From assembly GCF_002149035.1 (NCBI RefSeq), contig NZ_NGFP01000085.1, positions 1 to 33,249 on the forward strand: a stretch of 33,249 nt of DNA, written 5' to 3'. The notes under the pieces were generated by a model that did not search any database, was not told the DNA's origin, and was given only the letters and a program-made list of their open reading frames with translations. The stretch's first letter is position 1. Every line of letters starts with the position of its first letter. Shown piece by piece: positions 13,827 through 21,526 of this stretch. Both the position numbers and the translations under genes were made by a program. The stretch comes from Streptosporangium minutum (GTDB lineage: Bacteria > Actinomycetota > Actinomycetes > Streptosporangiales > Streptosporangiaceae).

Positions 13827-14243
13827 TCACAGGACCGGCGGATGGGCGAGGTATTCGGTGTCGGTCACCGCGGCGCCGCGTTCGGCTTCGGTGCCGTCCT
13901 CGGCGATCTCCTCGATGGCCAGATGGGTCATGGAGGTAGTGGGAGCGGCACCGTGCCAGTGCCATTCGTCCGGGGCGATACGCACCCTGTCGCCGACGCG
14001 GATGGCTTCCACCGTGCTGCCACGGCGCTGGACGAGTCCGGCTCCCTGGGTGACGTGCAGCACTTGGCCCAGGGGGTGGCGGTGCCAGACGGTGCGGGCG
14101 CCGGGCGCGAAGTGAACGCTGTCGACCCGGATGCGCGAAGGGCTTTCAGGGGCGGCGATCTCCTCGACCCATGCGGCGCCGGTGACCCACTCGGACGGGG
14201 CGGTGGCGGTGGCGGTGGACGGTGGCGTGCGGGATATGCGCAT
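13827..14243 (-). CDS. Cupin-domain protein
   Basis: A 138-residue single-domain cupin. The two cupin motifs are visible: HFAPGARTVWHRHPLGQVLH (metal-ligand His-x-His and Gln/His) and DRVRIAPDEWHWHGAAPTTS (second-motif His residues). It belongs to the small (R)-mandelonitrile lyase-like/tellurite-resistance-like cupins that often accompany DUF4865 and carboxymuconolactone decarboxylase genes. It probably binds a divalent metal in the cytoplasm and acts on an unidentified small molecule. The ATG at 14243 has GAGGGAG upstream. It is the middle gene of the operon, 18 bases after the TetR gene. Confidence 0.82.
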   Translation of the reverse strand: MRISRTPPSTATATAPSEWVTGAAWVEEIAAPESPSRIRVDSVHFAPGARTVWHRHPLGQVLHVTQGAGLVQRRGSTVEAIRVGDRVRIAPDEWHWHGAAPTTSMTHLAIEEIAEDGTEAERGAAVTDTEYLAHPPVL

Positions 14244-14261
14244 GGAAGGGCAAGGCTCCCT

Positions 14262-14837
14262 CTACTTGGGGGCGGTTGAGGTGTGCGCGGCCAGCAGGCC
14301 CAGCACACCCGTGATCGCCTGGTCGAACGGGGCCGGGGAATCGGCGGCCCGGGCCAGCACGTAGCCGCCCTGCAGAACCGCGACGACCGTAGCCGCGGTG
14401 GCCTGCGGATCCAGCGCGGCATCCAGTTCGCCGCGCTCGCGCCCCTCGGCCAGGATCTCGGCGAGACGGTCGCGCAGCCAGGCAAGGGTCTCCTCGACCG
14501 GCGCCCGCAGCATCGGATCGGCCATGACGTCCGGATCCTGGGTGAGGCGGCCGATCGGGCAGCCCTTGAGGACCTCCCGTTCGCGACGCAGATACGCGGT
14601 GATCCGCTCGGTGGCGTCACCGGAAGCGGAGAACTGCTCCTCGGCCTTGGCCCGCATCTCCTGGGCGGTGCGGTTGATCGCAGCGAGCGCCAGATCCGGC
14701 TTGCCGGCGAAGTGGTGGTACATGCTGCCCTGGCCGACTCCGGCCCGCTGCTGGATGGCCTTGGGGCTGGTGCCGATGTAGCCGCGTTCCCACAACAGGT
14801 CCCGAGTGCTTTCGACGAGGCGTTCGGCGGTACTCAT
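14262..14837 (-). CDS. TetR/AcrR-family transcriptional regulator, first gene of the cupin operon
   Basis: A 191-residue TetR regulator. The N-terminal helix-turn-helix is STRDLLWERGYIGTSPKAIQ followed by RAGVGQGSMYHHFAGKPDLA. The ligand domain contains KGCPIGRLTQDPDV and a C-terminal stretch ATVVAVLQGGYVLARAAD, as in the YxaF/LmrA-like group. I chose ATG 14837 instead of 14852: TATAGT on the minus strand (14849-14844) ends 6 bases before it, giving a leaderless transcript, and the upstream ATG lies inside the palindromic operator. That operator overlaps the -10 box, so the protein most likely represses its own operon and is released by a small ligand that the cupin and DUF4865 protein then process. 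Confidence 0.9.
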   Translation of the reverse strand: MSTAERLVESTRDLLWERGYIGTSPKAIQQRAGVGQGSMYHHFAGKPDLALAAINRTAQEMRAKAEEQFSASGDATERITAYLRREREVLKGCPIGRLTQDPDVMADPMLRAPVEETLAWLRDRLAEILAEGRERGELDAALDPQATAATVVAVLQGGYVLARAADSPAPFDQAITGVLGLLAAHTSTAPK

Positions 14838-14847
14838 GCAATCACTA

Positions 14848-14863
14848 TACATACTAGTAGGTA
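14848..14863. promoter_or_regulatory. TetR operator candidate overlapping the operon's -10 box
   Basis: TAC-A-TACTAGTA-G-GTA is a 16-base palindrome with 7 of 8 pairs matching. It overlaps the minus-strand -10 box TATAGT (14849-14844), placing it ideally for repression. Confidence 0.6.
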
Positions 14864-14993
14864 CAGGCGGTGTGGACGGCTCCGCCCGGGGGTGTCGGCA
14901 AGGCCGGCCCCACCAGCCGCCATCTGTGCGTTCTTGCAGGTCAGTGGAGTGCTAGGAGGTCCGCGGGTGGTGGGTGCGGTTCTGGCGCTTCGA

Positions 14994-16406
14994 TCAGCGC
15001 GTGCCGGCGGCGTGCTCGTGAGCGGAAGCGAGTCGGTGTGCGGCTTCGATCAACTCGGTGCGATCGGCGGTGGCGGCGAAGCCGAGGCGTAGGTAGGCGG
15101 CCGGGAGCTCGGTGGCGAAGTAGCGGTTGCCGGCGCTGACGGCGACGCCGTGCTGACGGGCCGTGTCGGCGATCACGGTGTCGTCGGTGCCGTAGGGCAG
15201 GCGGACCCACAGGTGCAGTCCGCCCGCGGGGATACGGGTGAGGGTCCAGTGGGGGAGTTCGTGCGTGACGGCGGACGCCAGCGCTGCGCACCGCTCCCGC
15301 AGGGCTGCGGCCAGGATGCGGACATGCCGTTCCCAGGTGGGAGAGCTGAGGAGTTCGAGCGCGGTCTCCTGGAGCGGGCGGGTGACGAAGAAGTCGTCGA
15401 CCAGACGGGTGGCGCGCAGGCGTTCCATCACCGGGCCTCGGGCCACCAGGGCGCCGATGCGCAGGCTCGGCGCCGCCGGTTTGGTGAGCGAGGTCAGGTA
15501 GACCACGGTGCCGTCACGATCGTCGGCGAGCAGGGGTGGCGGCACCGGCGTGCCGTGGCCCAGGTGCCGCGCGAAGTCGTCCTCGATCACGAATGCGCCC
15601 GCCGCCCTGGCCACCTCGATGATCTGCCGGCGGCGCTGCGGGGCCAGCACGGTGCCGGTGGGGTTGTGATAAGCCGGCTGGCAGTACAGCAGGCGTGCGC
15701 GGGTCATGGCGAAGGCGTCGGCCAGCAGGTCGGGTTGCAGGCCGTCGGCATCCATCGGTACCGGTACCGGGCGCAGGCCGGCTGCCCTGGCGGCGGCGAT
15801 GGCTCCCGGGTAGGTGGGCGACTCCATCAGGATGGGGTCGCCGGGTGCGGCGATGGCGCGCAAGGCCATGGACAGGGCGCTCTGCCCGCCGGCCGTGACC
15901 AGGATGTCGTCCGCGCTCACGCCGCCGCCGGCCATGGTGGCGAACACGCTGCGCAGGGCCGCCAGGCCGGTGGCGGGGGCGCGGTCCCAGGCGTCGGGGC
16001 GGCGTGCGGCGCGGGCCAGCGCCGCGGTCAGGATCTGGGTGGGCTGGAGCGATCGATGCAGGTAGCCGCCGTCCAGCATGATCGTGCCCTCGGGTGGCGT
16101 GCCGACGGGGCCGGTGAGGATCCGGGTGTCCACGCTCCGGTCGGCGAGGGTGACGCTCTGCCAGGCGGTGTCGGCCACTTCGGCGCGCCGCTGGGCGCGT
16201 GCCGCGACGTACGTACCGCTGCCCGGACGGGTGACCACCAGGCCCTCGGCGGCGAGCGTGGCGATCGCCTGTGACACCGTTGCGGGGCCGACCTGGTAGC
16301 GCCGGATCAGCTCGCGGCTGCTGGGCAGACGGTCGCCCGGTGACAGCCGGTCGATCATCACACGCATCCTGGTCGCCAACTCCCCAGAACTGCTACTGTC
16401 CGACAT
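14994..16406 (-). CDS. MocR/PdxR-type GntR regulator with aminotransferase-like domain
   Basis: A 470-residue MocR regulator. Residues 1-75 are a GntR winged helix (RLPSSRELIRRYQVGPATVS, then GLVVTRPGSGTYVAAR). The rest is a fold-type I aminotransferase domain with LYCQPAYHNPTGTVL (substrate/PLP loop), FVIEDDFARHLGHG and the PLP-lysine region VYLTSLTKPAAPSLRIGALV. The usual S-K before the lysine is T-K here. MocR proteins use PLP or its adducts as ligand to control neighbouring genes. The start ATG at 16406 overlaps the divergent aminotransferase start, and TATTAT lies 8 bases upstream on the minus strand, so the gene is probably leaderless. CCAGAA boxes nearby are candidate binding sites. 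Confidence 0.92.
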   Translation of the reverse strand: MSDSSSSGELATRMRVMIDRLSPGDRLPSSRELIRRYQVGPATVSQAIATLAAEGLVVTRPGSGTYVAARAQRRAEVADTAWQSVTLADRSVDTRILTGPVGTPPEGTIMLDGGYLHRSLQPTQILTAALARAARRPDAWDRAPATGLAALRSVFATMAGGGVSADDILVTAGGQSALSMALRAIAAPGDPILMESPTYPGAIAAARAAGLRPVPVPMDADGLQPDLLADAFAMTRARLLYCQPAYHNPTGTVLAPQRRRQIIEVARAAGAFVIEDDFARHLGHGTPVPPPLLADDRDGTVVYLTSLTKPAAPSLRIGALVARGPVMERLRATRLVDDFFVTRPLQETALELLSSPTWERHVRILAAALRERCAALASAVTHELPHWTLTRIPAGGLHLWVRLPYGTDDTVIADTARQHGVAVSAGNRYFATELPAAYLRLGFAATADRTELIEAAHRLASAHEHAAGTR

Positions 16407-16453
16407 GAGAATCGATAATAGCGCTTCCAGAACTTCGCCAGAATCGCTTCTGG
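16384..16453. promoter_or_regulatory. CCAGAA boxes at the divergent MocR/aminotransferase start
   Basis: CCAGAAC occurs at 16384-16390 and 16427-16433. CCAGAA-TCGC-TTCTGG forms a perfect palindrome at 16438-16453, its left half one helical turn (11 bases) after the second copy. The boxes flank the two overlapping start codons (16404-16407). MocR proteins commonly bind such combinations of direct and inverted repeats. Confidence 0.55.
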
Positions 16454-17652
16454 ACGTTGCCGCCCTGCGCGCGGACACCCCCGGCGCCGGCGACGTCGTG
16501 CACTTCAACAACGCCGGTTGCGGCCTGCTGGCCGCGCCCGTGCTGGCCGCGATGATCGACCACCTGCGGCTGGAGGCGAGTATCGGCGGCTACGAGGCCT
16601 CGGCCGCCCGCGCCGAGCAGGTCCGCGAGTTCTACGCCGAGACCGCTGCCCTGATCAACTGCACTCCCGAGAACATCGCCTTCGCCGGCAGCGCCACCCA
16701 CGCGTTCTCCACCGCCCTGTCGGCGATACCGTTCGAGGCCGGTGACGTCATCCTCACCACCCGCAACGACTTCATCTCCAACCAGATCGCCTTCCTGTCG
16801 CTGAGCAAGAGGTTCGGCGTGAAGGTCGTACACGCGCCCGACCTGCCCGAGGGCGGGGTGGACGTGGCGGCGATGGCCACCCTGATGCGCCAGCACCGGC
16901 CCCGGCTGGTGGCCGCCACCCACATCCCCACCAACTCCGGCCTGGTCCAGCCGGTCGCCGACATCGGCCGCCTCTGCCGCGAACTGGATCTGCTGTACCT
17001 GGTCGACGCCTGCCAGTCGGTCGGCCAGTACCCGATCGACGTCGCGGAGATCGGCTGCGACCTGCTCACCGCCACCTGCCGCAAGTTCCTGCGCGGCCCC
17101 CGCGGCTCTGGCTTCCTGTACGTGTCCGACCGCGTCCTGAGCGCCGGCTACGAGCCGCTGTTCATCGACATGTACGGCGCGCGCTGGGTCGAGCCGGGCC
17201 GCTACCAGCCCGTCGAGACGGCAGCCAGGTTCGAGGACTGGGAGTTCCCCTACGCCATCGTCCTCGGCTGCGCCGCCGCAGCACGCTACGCCCGCCAGGT
17301 CGGCATGGACGCCATCGCCCGCCGTACCCCCGCCCTGGCCGCCGGCCTGCGCGACAGGCTCGCCGGCCTGCCGGGAGTCCGCGTGCTCGACCACGGCCGG
17401 CAACTGGGCGCCCTGGTCACCTTCGCCATCGACGGCTGGCAGCCGGAGGCGTTCAAGGCCGCCATGGACGCACGCCGTATCAACTCGGCGCTCAGCTTCC
17501 GCCACTTCGCGCAGTTCGACTTCGGCGACAAGGACGTCGACTGGTGCCTGCGCCTGTCGCCGCACTACTACAACACCGAACAGGAGGTGGACCAGGTCGT
17601 CGCGGCGGTCGCCGACCTCAGCGTCGCGGGCGGTAGCCGTGACGACCGCTGA
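16405..17652 (+). CDS. Class V aminotransferase-family PLP enzyme
   Basis: A 415-residue PLP-dependent enzyme of the class V (NifS/isopenicillin epimerase-like) group. Key segments are VVHFNNAGCGLLAAPVLAAM at the N-terminus and AATHIPTNSGLVQPVADIGR. The PLP-phosphate/aspartate region is YLVDACQSVGQYPIDVAEIG and the Schiff-base Lys is in LLTATCRKFLRGPRGSGFLY. Members act as aminotransferases, racemases, lyases or desulfurases. Cys-desulfurase function is less likely because no clear late catalytic Cys loop is seen. The ATG at 16405 overlaps the MocR start, so both genes start from the same point in opposite directions. It is followed by an MFS gene that overlaps its end by 14 bases. The operon may degrade or make an amino-compound and export or import it, under MocR control. 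Confidence 0.88.
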   Translation: MRIDNSASRTSPESLLDVAALRADTPGAGDVVHFNNAGCGLLAAPVLAAMIDHLRLEASIGGYEASAARAEQVREFYAETAALINCTPENIAFAGSATHAFSTALSAIPFEAGDVILTTRNDFISNQIAFLSLSKRFGVKVVHAPDLPEGGVDVAAMATLMRQHRPRLVAATHIPTNSGLVQPVADIGRLCRELDLLYLVDACQSVGQYPIDVAEIGCDLLTATCRKFLRGPRGSGFLYVSDRVLSAGYEPLFIDMYGARWVEPGRYQPVETAARFEDWEFPYAIVLGCAAAARYARQVGMDAIARRTPALAAGLRDRLAGLPGVRVLDHGRQLGALVTFAIDGWQPEAFKAAMDARRINSALSFRHFAQFDFGDKDVDWCLRLSPHYYNTEQEVDQVVAAVADLSVAGGSRDDR

Positions 17653-18949
17653 AGCCCTCACCGAGCCGGGTGCCGCCTCCGCGCGGGAAGGACTGTGGCG
17701 CAACAGCGACTTCCTGAAGTTCTGGCTCGGTGAAACCCTGTCGCTGCTCGGCACCCAGGTCACCAACCTCGCGCTGCCGCTGACCGCGATCTACGCCTTC
17801 CACGCCACCGACGAGCAGGTCGGTCTCCTGCGGTTCCTGCAGCTCGCGCCCTACCTTGGGCTCGCGCTGCTGTTCGGGGTCTGGGTCGACCGGGTCAGGC
17901 GGCGGCCCGTCATGGTGTGGGCCAACCTCACCCGGATGCTCCTGCTCGCCTTGATTCCGGTCCTGGCCTGGCTGGATATCCTCAGCATGGCACCGCTGCT
18001 GGTCATCGCCTGCGTCATCGGCGTCGCGTCGGTGCTGTCCGACGTGAGCTGGATGTCTTTCGTACCCACCCTCGTGAAGGACCCCAAACACTACGTCGAG
18101 GCCGGCGCCAAGATGGGCATCAGCTCGTCGGCGGCCGACGTGGCCGGTCCAGGGCTCGCCGGTGCCCTGATCAGTGCGCTGACGGCGCCGGTGGCGTTGG
18201 TCGTCGACGCCTTCTCCTACCTGGTGTCTCTGGCGTCCCTGCTGCTGATCCGCACGCGCGAGCCACGCCCGGAACCGCCTGCGGCCAACAGACGCCTGCT
18301 GACCGAACTGCGCGAAGGTCTGCGCTGGGTGTTCGGCAACCCGATCCTGCGGGCGCTGGCCCTCGCCGGGTTCTGCTGCAACTTCTCCATGGTCACCGTC
18401 TGGACCATGTTCCTGCTGTACGGCACGCGTGACCTGCAGCTGGACTCCACGACCCTGGGCGGCGTCTTCGCGACGGCCTCCGTGGGCGGCTTGATCGGCG
18501 CGGTGATCTCCCGGAAGATCATCGCCCGATTCCCGCTCGGGCCGGTCTATCTCGTGGCTCAGACGGCCCTCCTGCTGGGCCCGACACTGATCGTCGTGGC
18601 CGGCGGCCCGAGGCCGGTGATGGTGGGGATGTTCGTCCTGTCCTTCTTTGCCACCTACCTGGGCCTCGGCGTCGCCAATGTCATCATCGTCAGCCTGCGC
18701 CAGACCAGCACCCCGCAGGCGATGATGGGCCGCATGACCGCGGTCTTCCGCACCTTGCTCTTCGGCGGCGGCGCACTCGGCGGTCTGTCCGCCGGCCTTC
18801 TCACGGGTGCGGTCGGCGCCGAGGGCGCGCTCACCACGGCGGCCATCGGCTCGGCCGCCGTAGTGATCGGGCTCGTCATCTCCCCGGTGAGCCGCCTCCG
18901 CACCCTGCCACTGGCGCCGCCGGAATCCGCCGCTGCCGGAAACGGCTGA
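17639..18949 (+). CDS. MFS transporter coupled to the aminotransferase
   Basis: A 436-residue MFS protein with about 12 membrane segments. FLKFWLGETLSLLGTQVTNL and FGVWVDRVRRRPVMVWANLT (motif A between helices 2 and 3) place it with the EntS/MefA-type exporters (PF05977-like). ISSSAADVAGPGLAGALISA is the helix-5 exporter-type segment. The GTG start at 17639 lies 14 bases inside the preceding aminotransferase gene, which means tight coupling. It likely exports the product (or imports the substrate) of that enzyme. A hairpin follows the stop codon within 5 bases. Confidence 0.88.
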   Translation: MTTAEALTEPGAASAREGLWRNSDFLKFWLGETLSLLGTQVTNLALPLTAIYAFHATDEQVGLLRFLQLAPYLGLALLFGVWVDRVRRRPVMVWANLTRMLLLALIPVLAWLDILSMAPLLVIACVIGVASVLSDVSWMSFVPTLVKDPKHYVEAGAKMGISSSAADVAGPGLAGALISALTAPVALVVDAFSYLVSLASLLLIRTREPRPEPPAANRRLLTELREGLRWVFGNPILRALALAGFCCNFSMVTVWTMFLLYGTRDLQLDSTTLGGVFATASVGGLIGAVISRKIIARFPLGPVYLVAQTALLLGPTLIVVAGGPRPVMVGMFVLSFFATYLGLGVANVIIVSLRQTSTPQAMMGRMTAVFRTLLFGGGALGGLSAGLLTGAVGAEGALTTAAIGSAAVVIGLVISPVSRLRTLPLAPPESAAAGNG

Positions 18950-18953
18950 GCAG

Positions 18954-18975
18954 AACCTGTCGTCGAGAACAGGTT
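18954..18975 (+). terminator. Hairpin after the MFS gene
   Basis: AACCTGT-N8-ACAGGTT is a perfect 7-bp stem starting 4 bases after the stop codon. There is no U-tract. Confidence 0.45.
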
Positions 18976-19269
18976 GTAAGTGGCGGCTCCAGGGCCGGGG
19001 GGTGACGAGGTCGATTGTTCTGCACAAGCAGTGATCCCACGGCTGCGGCAACGGTGGTCAAGCACCGCGCCCGGTCGTGGACGAGCGCGGCACGCGCCCG
19101 GCCGTCCCGGGCCCTCGCCTCCTTGAGCGAGGAGCCCGGGCCGGCCGAGCGCGCCGGGTGTGGCGTGTCCGGCCGGCCCCGCGTGAGGCCTACGGGTCAG
19201 GAGGCGTAGGCGGTGACTCTCCACAGACAGCCGTCCGGACCCACACTCGCCGCAGGCTTTCCCCGCCGG
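18976..19269. other. Convergent intergenic region
   Basis: No gene seen between the MFS gene and the convergent VOC gene. The main structure is the strong hairpin at 19106-19140. Short open frames here have no ribosome sites and no recognisable protein. Confidence 0.4.
19106..19140. terminator. Strong bidirectional hairpin between convergent genes
   Basis: CCCGGG and CCTCGC on the left pair with GCGAGG and CCCGGG on the right around an 8-base loop, with only a small bulge. Its position between converging genes suggests a two-way terminator. Confidence 0.5.
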
Positions 19270-19683
19270 CTACTCCGCGTAGGGCTGCTCCGTTGCCTGG
19301 GCGCTGTAGCCCAGACTCCAGATGTAGCCGTCCGGGTCGGCGAAGGTGCCGCCGTACCCGCCCCACGGCAGGGCGCCGGCGGGCTTGAGGATCGTGGCGC
19401 CGGCCTTCTCGGCCTCCGCGATGATCTCCTCGACCCGCGCCTCGCTGCGGACGACGTAGGTGAGGACCAGTCCGCTGAAGCCGCTGCCCTCCGGGCCCGT
19501 GCCCACCTGGCCGGCCAGGCCTTCGCGGCCGTAGAAGCCGACGGGCGAGGCGCCGTCGGACTCGAAGAACACCGAGATGCCGTAGTCGTCCTTGACCTTC
19601 CAGCCGAGCCCCTCGGTGTAGAACCGCTTGGCCCGCTCCATGTCCCGGACGCCGAGGAGGATCGAGCTCACGTGCGCTTTCAT
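19270..19683 (-). CDS. VOC (glyoxalase/bleomycin-resistance fold) protein
   Basis: A 137-residue vicinal-oxygen-chelate protein. MKAHVSSILLGVRDMERAKR opens the first beta-alpha-beta-beta-beta unit, with FYTEGLGWKVKDDYG; the second unit ends with GGYGGTFADPDGYIWSLGYS, where the Asp-Pro-Asp-Gly turn is the family hallmark. Not all metal ligands can be assigned, so it may bind a ligand rather than catalyse. It lies divergently from the SnoaL-fused sigma factor, and on the minus strand a TGTCACA-N16-TGTC promoter (19818-19792) points towards it, so it is probably a target of that sigma factor. The ATG at 19683 leaves a leader of about 100 bases. Confidence 0.88.
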   Translation of the reverse strand: MKAHVSSILLGVRDMERAKRFYTEGLGWKVKDDYGISVFFESDGASPVGFYGREGLAGQVGTGPEGSGFSGLVLTYVVRSEARVEEIIAEAEKAGATILKPAGALPWGGYGGTFADPDGYIWSLGYSAQATEQPYAE

Positions 19684-19755
19684 GTCTGTCTCCCAAGTGC
19701 TTCAGATGTGTGTGCCGCCTGAACCGGCAGGCCGGGCATCCGGGCCGGGCCCGGA

Positions 19756-19782
19756 TGTCACATCGGCGCGGGTTCGCCGGTC
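19756..19782 (+). promoter_or_regulatory. ECF41-type promoter for the sigma/VOC operon
   Basis: TGTCACA (19756-19762), 16 bases, then GGTC (19779-19782). The ECF41 consensus, from memory, is TGTCACA-N16-CGTC, so the -35 is exact and the -10 is 3 of 4. It points to the sigma factor gene at 19820. Confidence 0.5.
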
Positions 19783-19791
19783 AATCGATAT

Positions 19792-19818
19792 GACAGGCCC
19801 GGATGGAGGAATGTGACA
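19792..19818 (-). promoter_or_regulatory. ECF41-type promoter for the divergent VOC gene
   Basis: On the minus strand TGTCACA (19818-19812) is followed after exactly 16 bases by TGTC (19795-19792). It drives towards the VOC gene ending its start at 19683. It also overlaps the region just before the sigma factor start codon. Confidence 0.5.
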
Positions 19819-19819
19819 G

Positions 19820-20710
19820 ATGGTTGAGCAGGACTGGCTGAGCGAGCGGTTCGCCGAGCACCAGGGCCGCTTGCGGGCGGTGGCCTACCGGATGCTCGGC
19901 TCACCCGGCGAGGCCGAGGACGCAGTGCAGGAGGCGTGGCTGCGGGTCAGCCGCGCCGACACCGGCCAGGTGGAGAATCCGGCCGGGTGGCTGACCACGG
20001 TCGTCGCCCGGGTCTGCCTGAACATGCTCGAGGCACGCCGGACCCGGCGTGAGGAGTCGGCCGGGGCGCTGCCGCCCGAGCCGGCCGCGCCGCACCCGGG
20101 CATCCGCCCAGCCGGCCAGGCCGACCCCGAGGACGAGGCGCTGCTGGCCGATTCGGTCGGTGTCGCGCTGATGGTGGTGCTGGACACGCTGACTCCCGCC
20201 GAACGGCTCGCGTTCGTCCTGCACGACGTCTTCGCCGTCTCCTTCGGCGAGATCGGCGCCATCATGGACCGCTCCCCGGTGGCGGCCCGGCAACTGGCCA
20301 GCCGGGCCCGGCGCCGGGTGCGGGGAGCGGCCGGGGCATCCGACGCCGCGCGATCGGCGAAGCGGGAAATCGTCGCCGCCTTCCTGGCCGCCTCCCGGAG
20401 CGGGGACTTCGCCGCCCTGCTCGAACTGCTCGATCCGGACGCCATGGCCGTCGAGGTCCGCGGCGCCCACGCGGTGGCGGCTTTCTTCGCCGGGCGAGCC
20501 CAGGCCGCCCGGCTCGCTCTGGTCGACGGCGTCCCGGCGGCCGTCTGGTCGCACCGCGGCCGGCCGAAGGCCGTCTTCACCTTCACCTTCACCGTCAGCG
20601 GCGAGAAGATCACCCGCATCGCCGTCGACACCGACCCCGACCGGCTCCGCGACCTCGACATCGTCTTTCTCGGCGCCAACAGCAACGCCGACGACAAGGA
20701 GCGGCGATGA
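19820..20710 (+). CDS. ECF sigma factor with C-terminal SnoaL-like domain (ECF41/SigJ-like)
   Basis: A 296-residue sigma factor. Region 2 contains RAVAYRMLGSPGEAEDAVQE and NPAGWLTTVVARVCLNMLEA; region 4 is LTPAERLAFVLHDVFAVSFG plus RSPVAARQLASRARRRV. The linker holds a LPPEP variant of the WLPEP motif of ECF41. The C-terminal NTF2/SnoaL-like domain (about 185-285) ends in DTDPDRLRDL, equivalent to NPDKL. The central DGGGR-type segment usual in this domain appears to be deleted. In ECF41 this domain replaces an anti-sigma factor. ATG 19820 has GGAGG about 10 bases upstream. It overlaps the next gene as ATGA. Both its own operon and the divergent VOC gene have TGTCACA promoters. Confidence 0.9.
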   Translation: MVEQDWLSERFAEHQGRLRAVAYRMLGSPGEAEDAVQEAWLRVSRADTGQVENPAGWLTTVVARVCLNMLEARRTRREESAGALPPEPAAPHPGIRPAGQADPEDEALLADSVGVALMVVLDTLTPAERLAFVLHDVFAVSFGEIGAIMDRSPVAARQLASRARRRVRGAAGASDAARSAKREIVAAFLAASRSGDFAALLELLDPDAMAVEVRGAHAVAAFFAGRAQAARLALVDGVPAAVWSHRGRPKAVFTFTFTVSGEKITRIAVDTDPDRLRDLDIVFLGANSNADDKERR

Positions 20711-21216
20711 GCCGTACCCCCCGACCGGCCCGCAGCGCGAGCGGAACGAATCTCACGCTGTCGTCTTGCACTCTCGCCGTCCACGACGTCGACGAGGCGC
20801 TCGCCTTCTACCGTGACGTGCTCGGCTTCGAGATACGCGATGACATCGAATCCGAGGGGATGCGGTGGGTGCGCATCGGCCCGCCGTCGCAGCCGGACGT
20901 GCGGATCTCACTCCGGTCGCCCGGCGCGGCCCCGGGCGCCTCGCCGGCCGACCGGCGGATGATCGAGGACCTGACGGCCAAGGGCCTGCTGGGCCGTCTT
21001 GTCTTCGTGACCGGCAACTGCGACGCCACCTTCGAGCACATCGAGGCAGCGGGCGCCGAAGTGATGCAAGAACCGATCGACCGGCCCGACGGCGTCCGCG
21101 ACTGCGCCTTCCTCGACCCCTCCGGCAACATGCTGCGGTTCACCCAGCCGCGGCAGGCGGTCCCGGCACCCGCGCTGCGGCAGGCACACGCCGCGAGGTG
21201 CCGCCAGGCGCCCTGA
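20707..21216 (+). CDS. VOC-family protein coupled to the sigma factor
   Basis: A 169-residue VOC (glyoxalase-fold) protein. TLAVHDVDEALAFYRDVLGF starts the first unit and DGVRDCAFLDPSGNMLRFTQ closes the second. The last ~20 residues (Ala/Arg/Gln-rich) are a low-complexity tail. Its ATG overlaps the sigma factor stop (ATGA at 20707-20710), so both are translated together. ECF41 factors usually sit next to a carboxymuconolactone decarboxylase, oxidoreductase or epimerase; here VOC proteins take this place on both sides. Function is probably detoxification or binding of a small molecule. Confidence 0.9.
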   Translation: MSRTPRPARSASGTNLTLSSCTLAVHDVDEALAFYRDVLGFEIRDDIESEGMRWVRIGPPSQPDVRISLRSPGAAPGASPADRRMIEDLTAKGLLGRLVFVTGNCDATFEHIEAAGAEVMQEPIDRPDGVRDCAFLDPSGNMLRFTQPRQAVPAPALRQAHAARCRQAP

Positions 21217-21526
21217 ACGCGGCTGGGCCGCGACCGGTGCCGGCAATCTCCCGCGACACACCGCGGCAGAACCCAACCGCACAGACACTTACCGCTTAAC
21301 CTGCAGAAATAGGATCACGCGGAGGTCAATCGATATACCGCTCCGTCGGCCTTCCACCGTCAAGTGGCCGCACGCGATGAGCGCACCACCTGACACGGTC
21401 GGTCTGCCACGCACCGCCCGGGACGACGCTTCCGGCGCGGGACGCCCCCCTGTGGCGATTCACCCGGCAGATTTCACAGGTCAATCGGCTCGGGCCTCCG
21501 GCGAGGTCCGCGAGGAGGGCAGTCTG
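21217..21526 (+). promoter_or_regulatory. Leader region of the lipoprotein gene with GGTCAATCG repeats
   Basis: This gap of 310 bases has no gene I can support; the frame from ATG 21377 is open but lacks a ribosome site and its product is unlike a protein N-terminus. It contains GGTCAATCGATAT at 21324-21336 and GGTCAATCGG at 21479-21488. The same 13-mer occurs before the sigma factor at 19779-19791. Confidence 0.4.

Noticed and set aside
21377-21526. N-terminal extension of the lipoprotein from ATG 21377
   Set aside because: It would bury the lipoprotein signal behind 50 residues; GTG 21527 has an excellent ribosome site.
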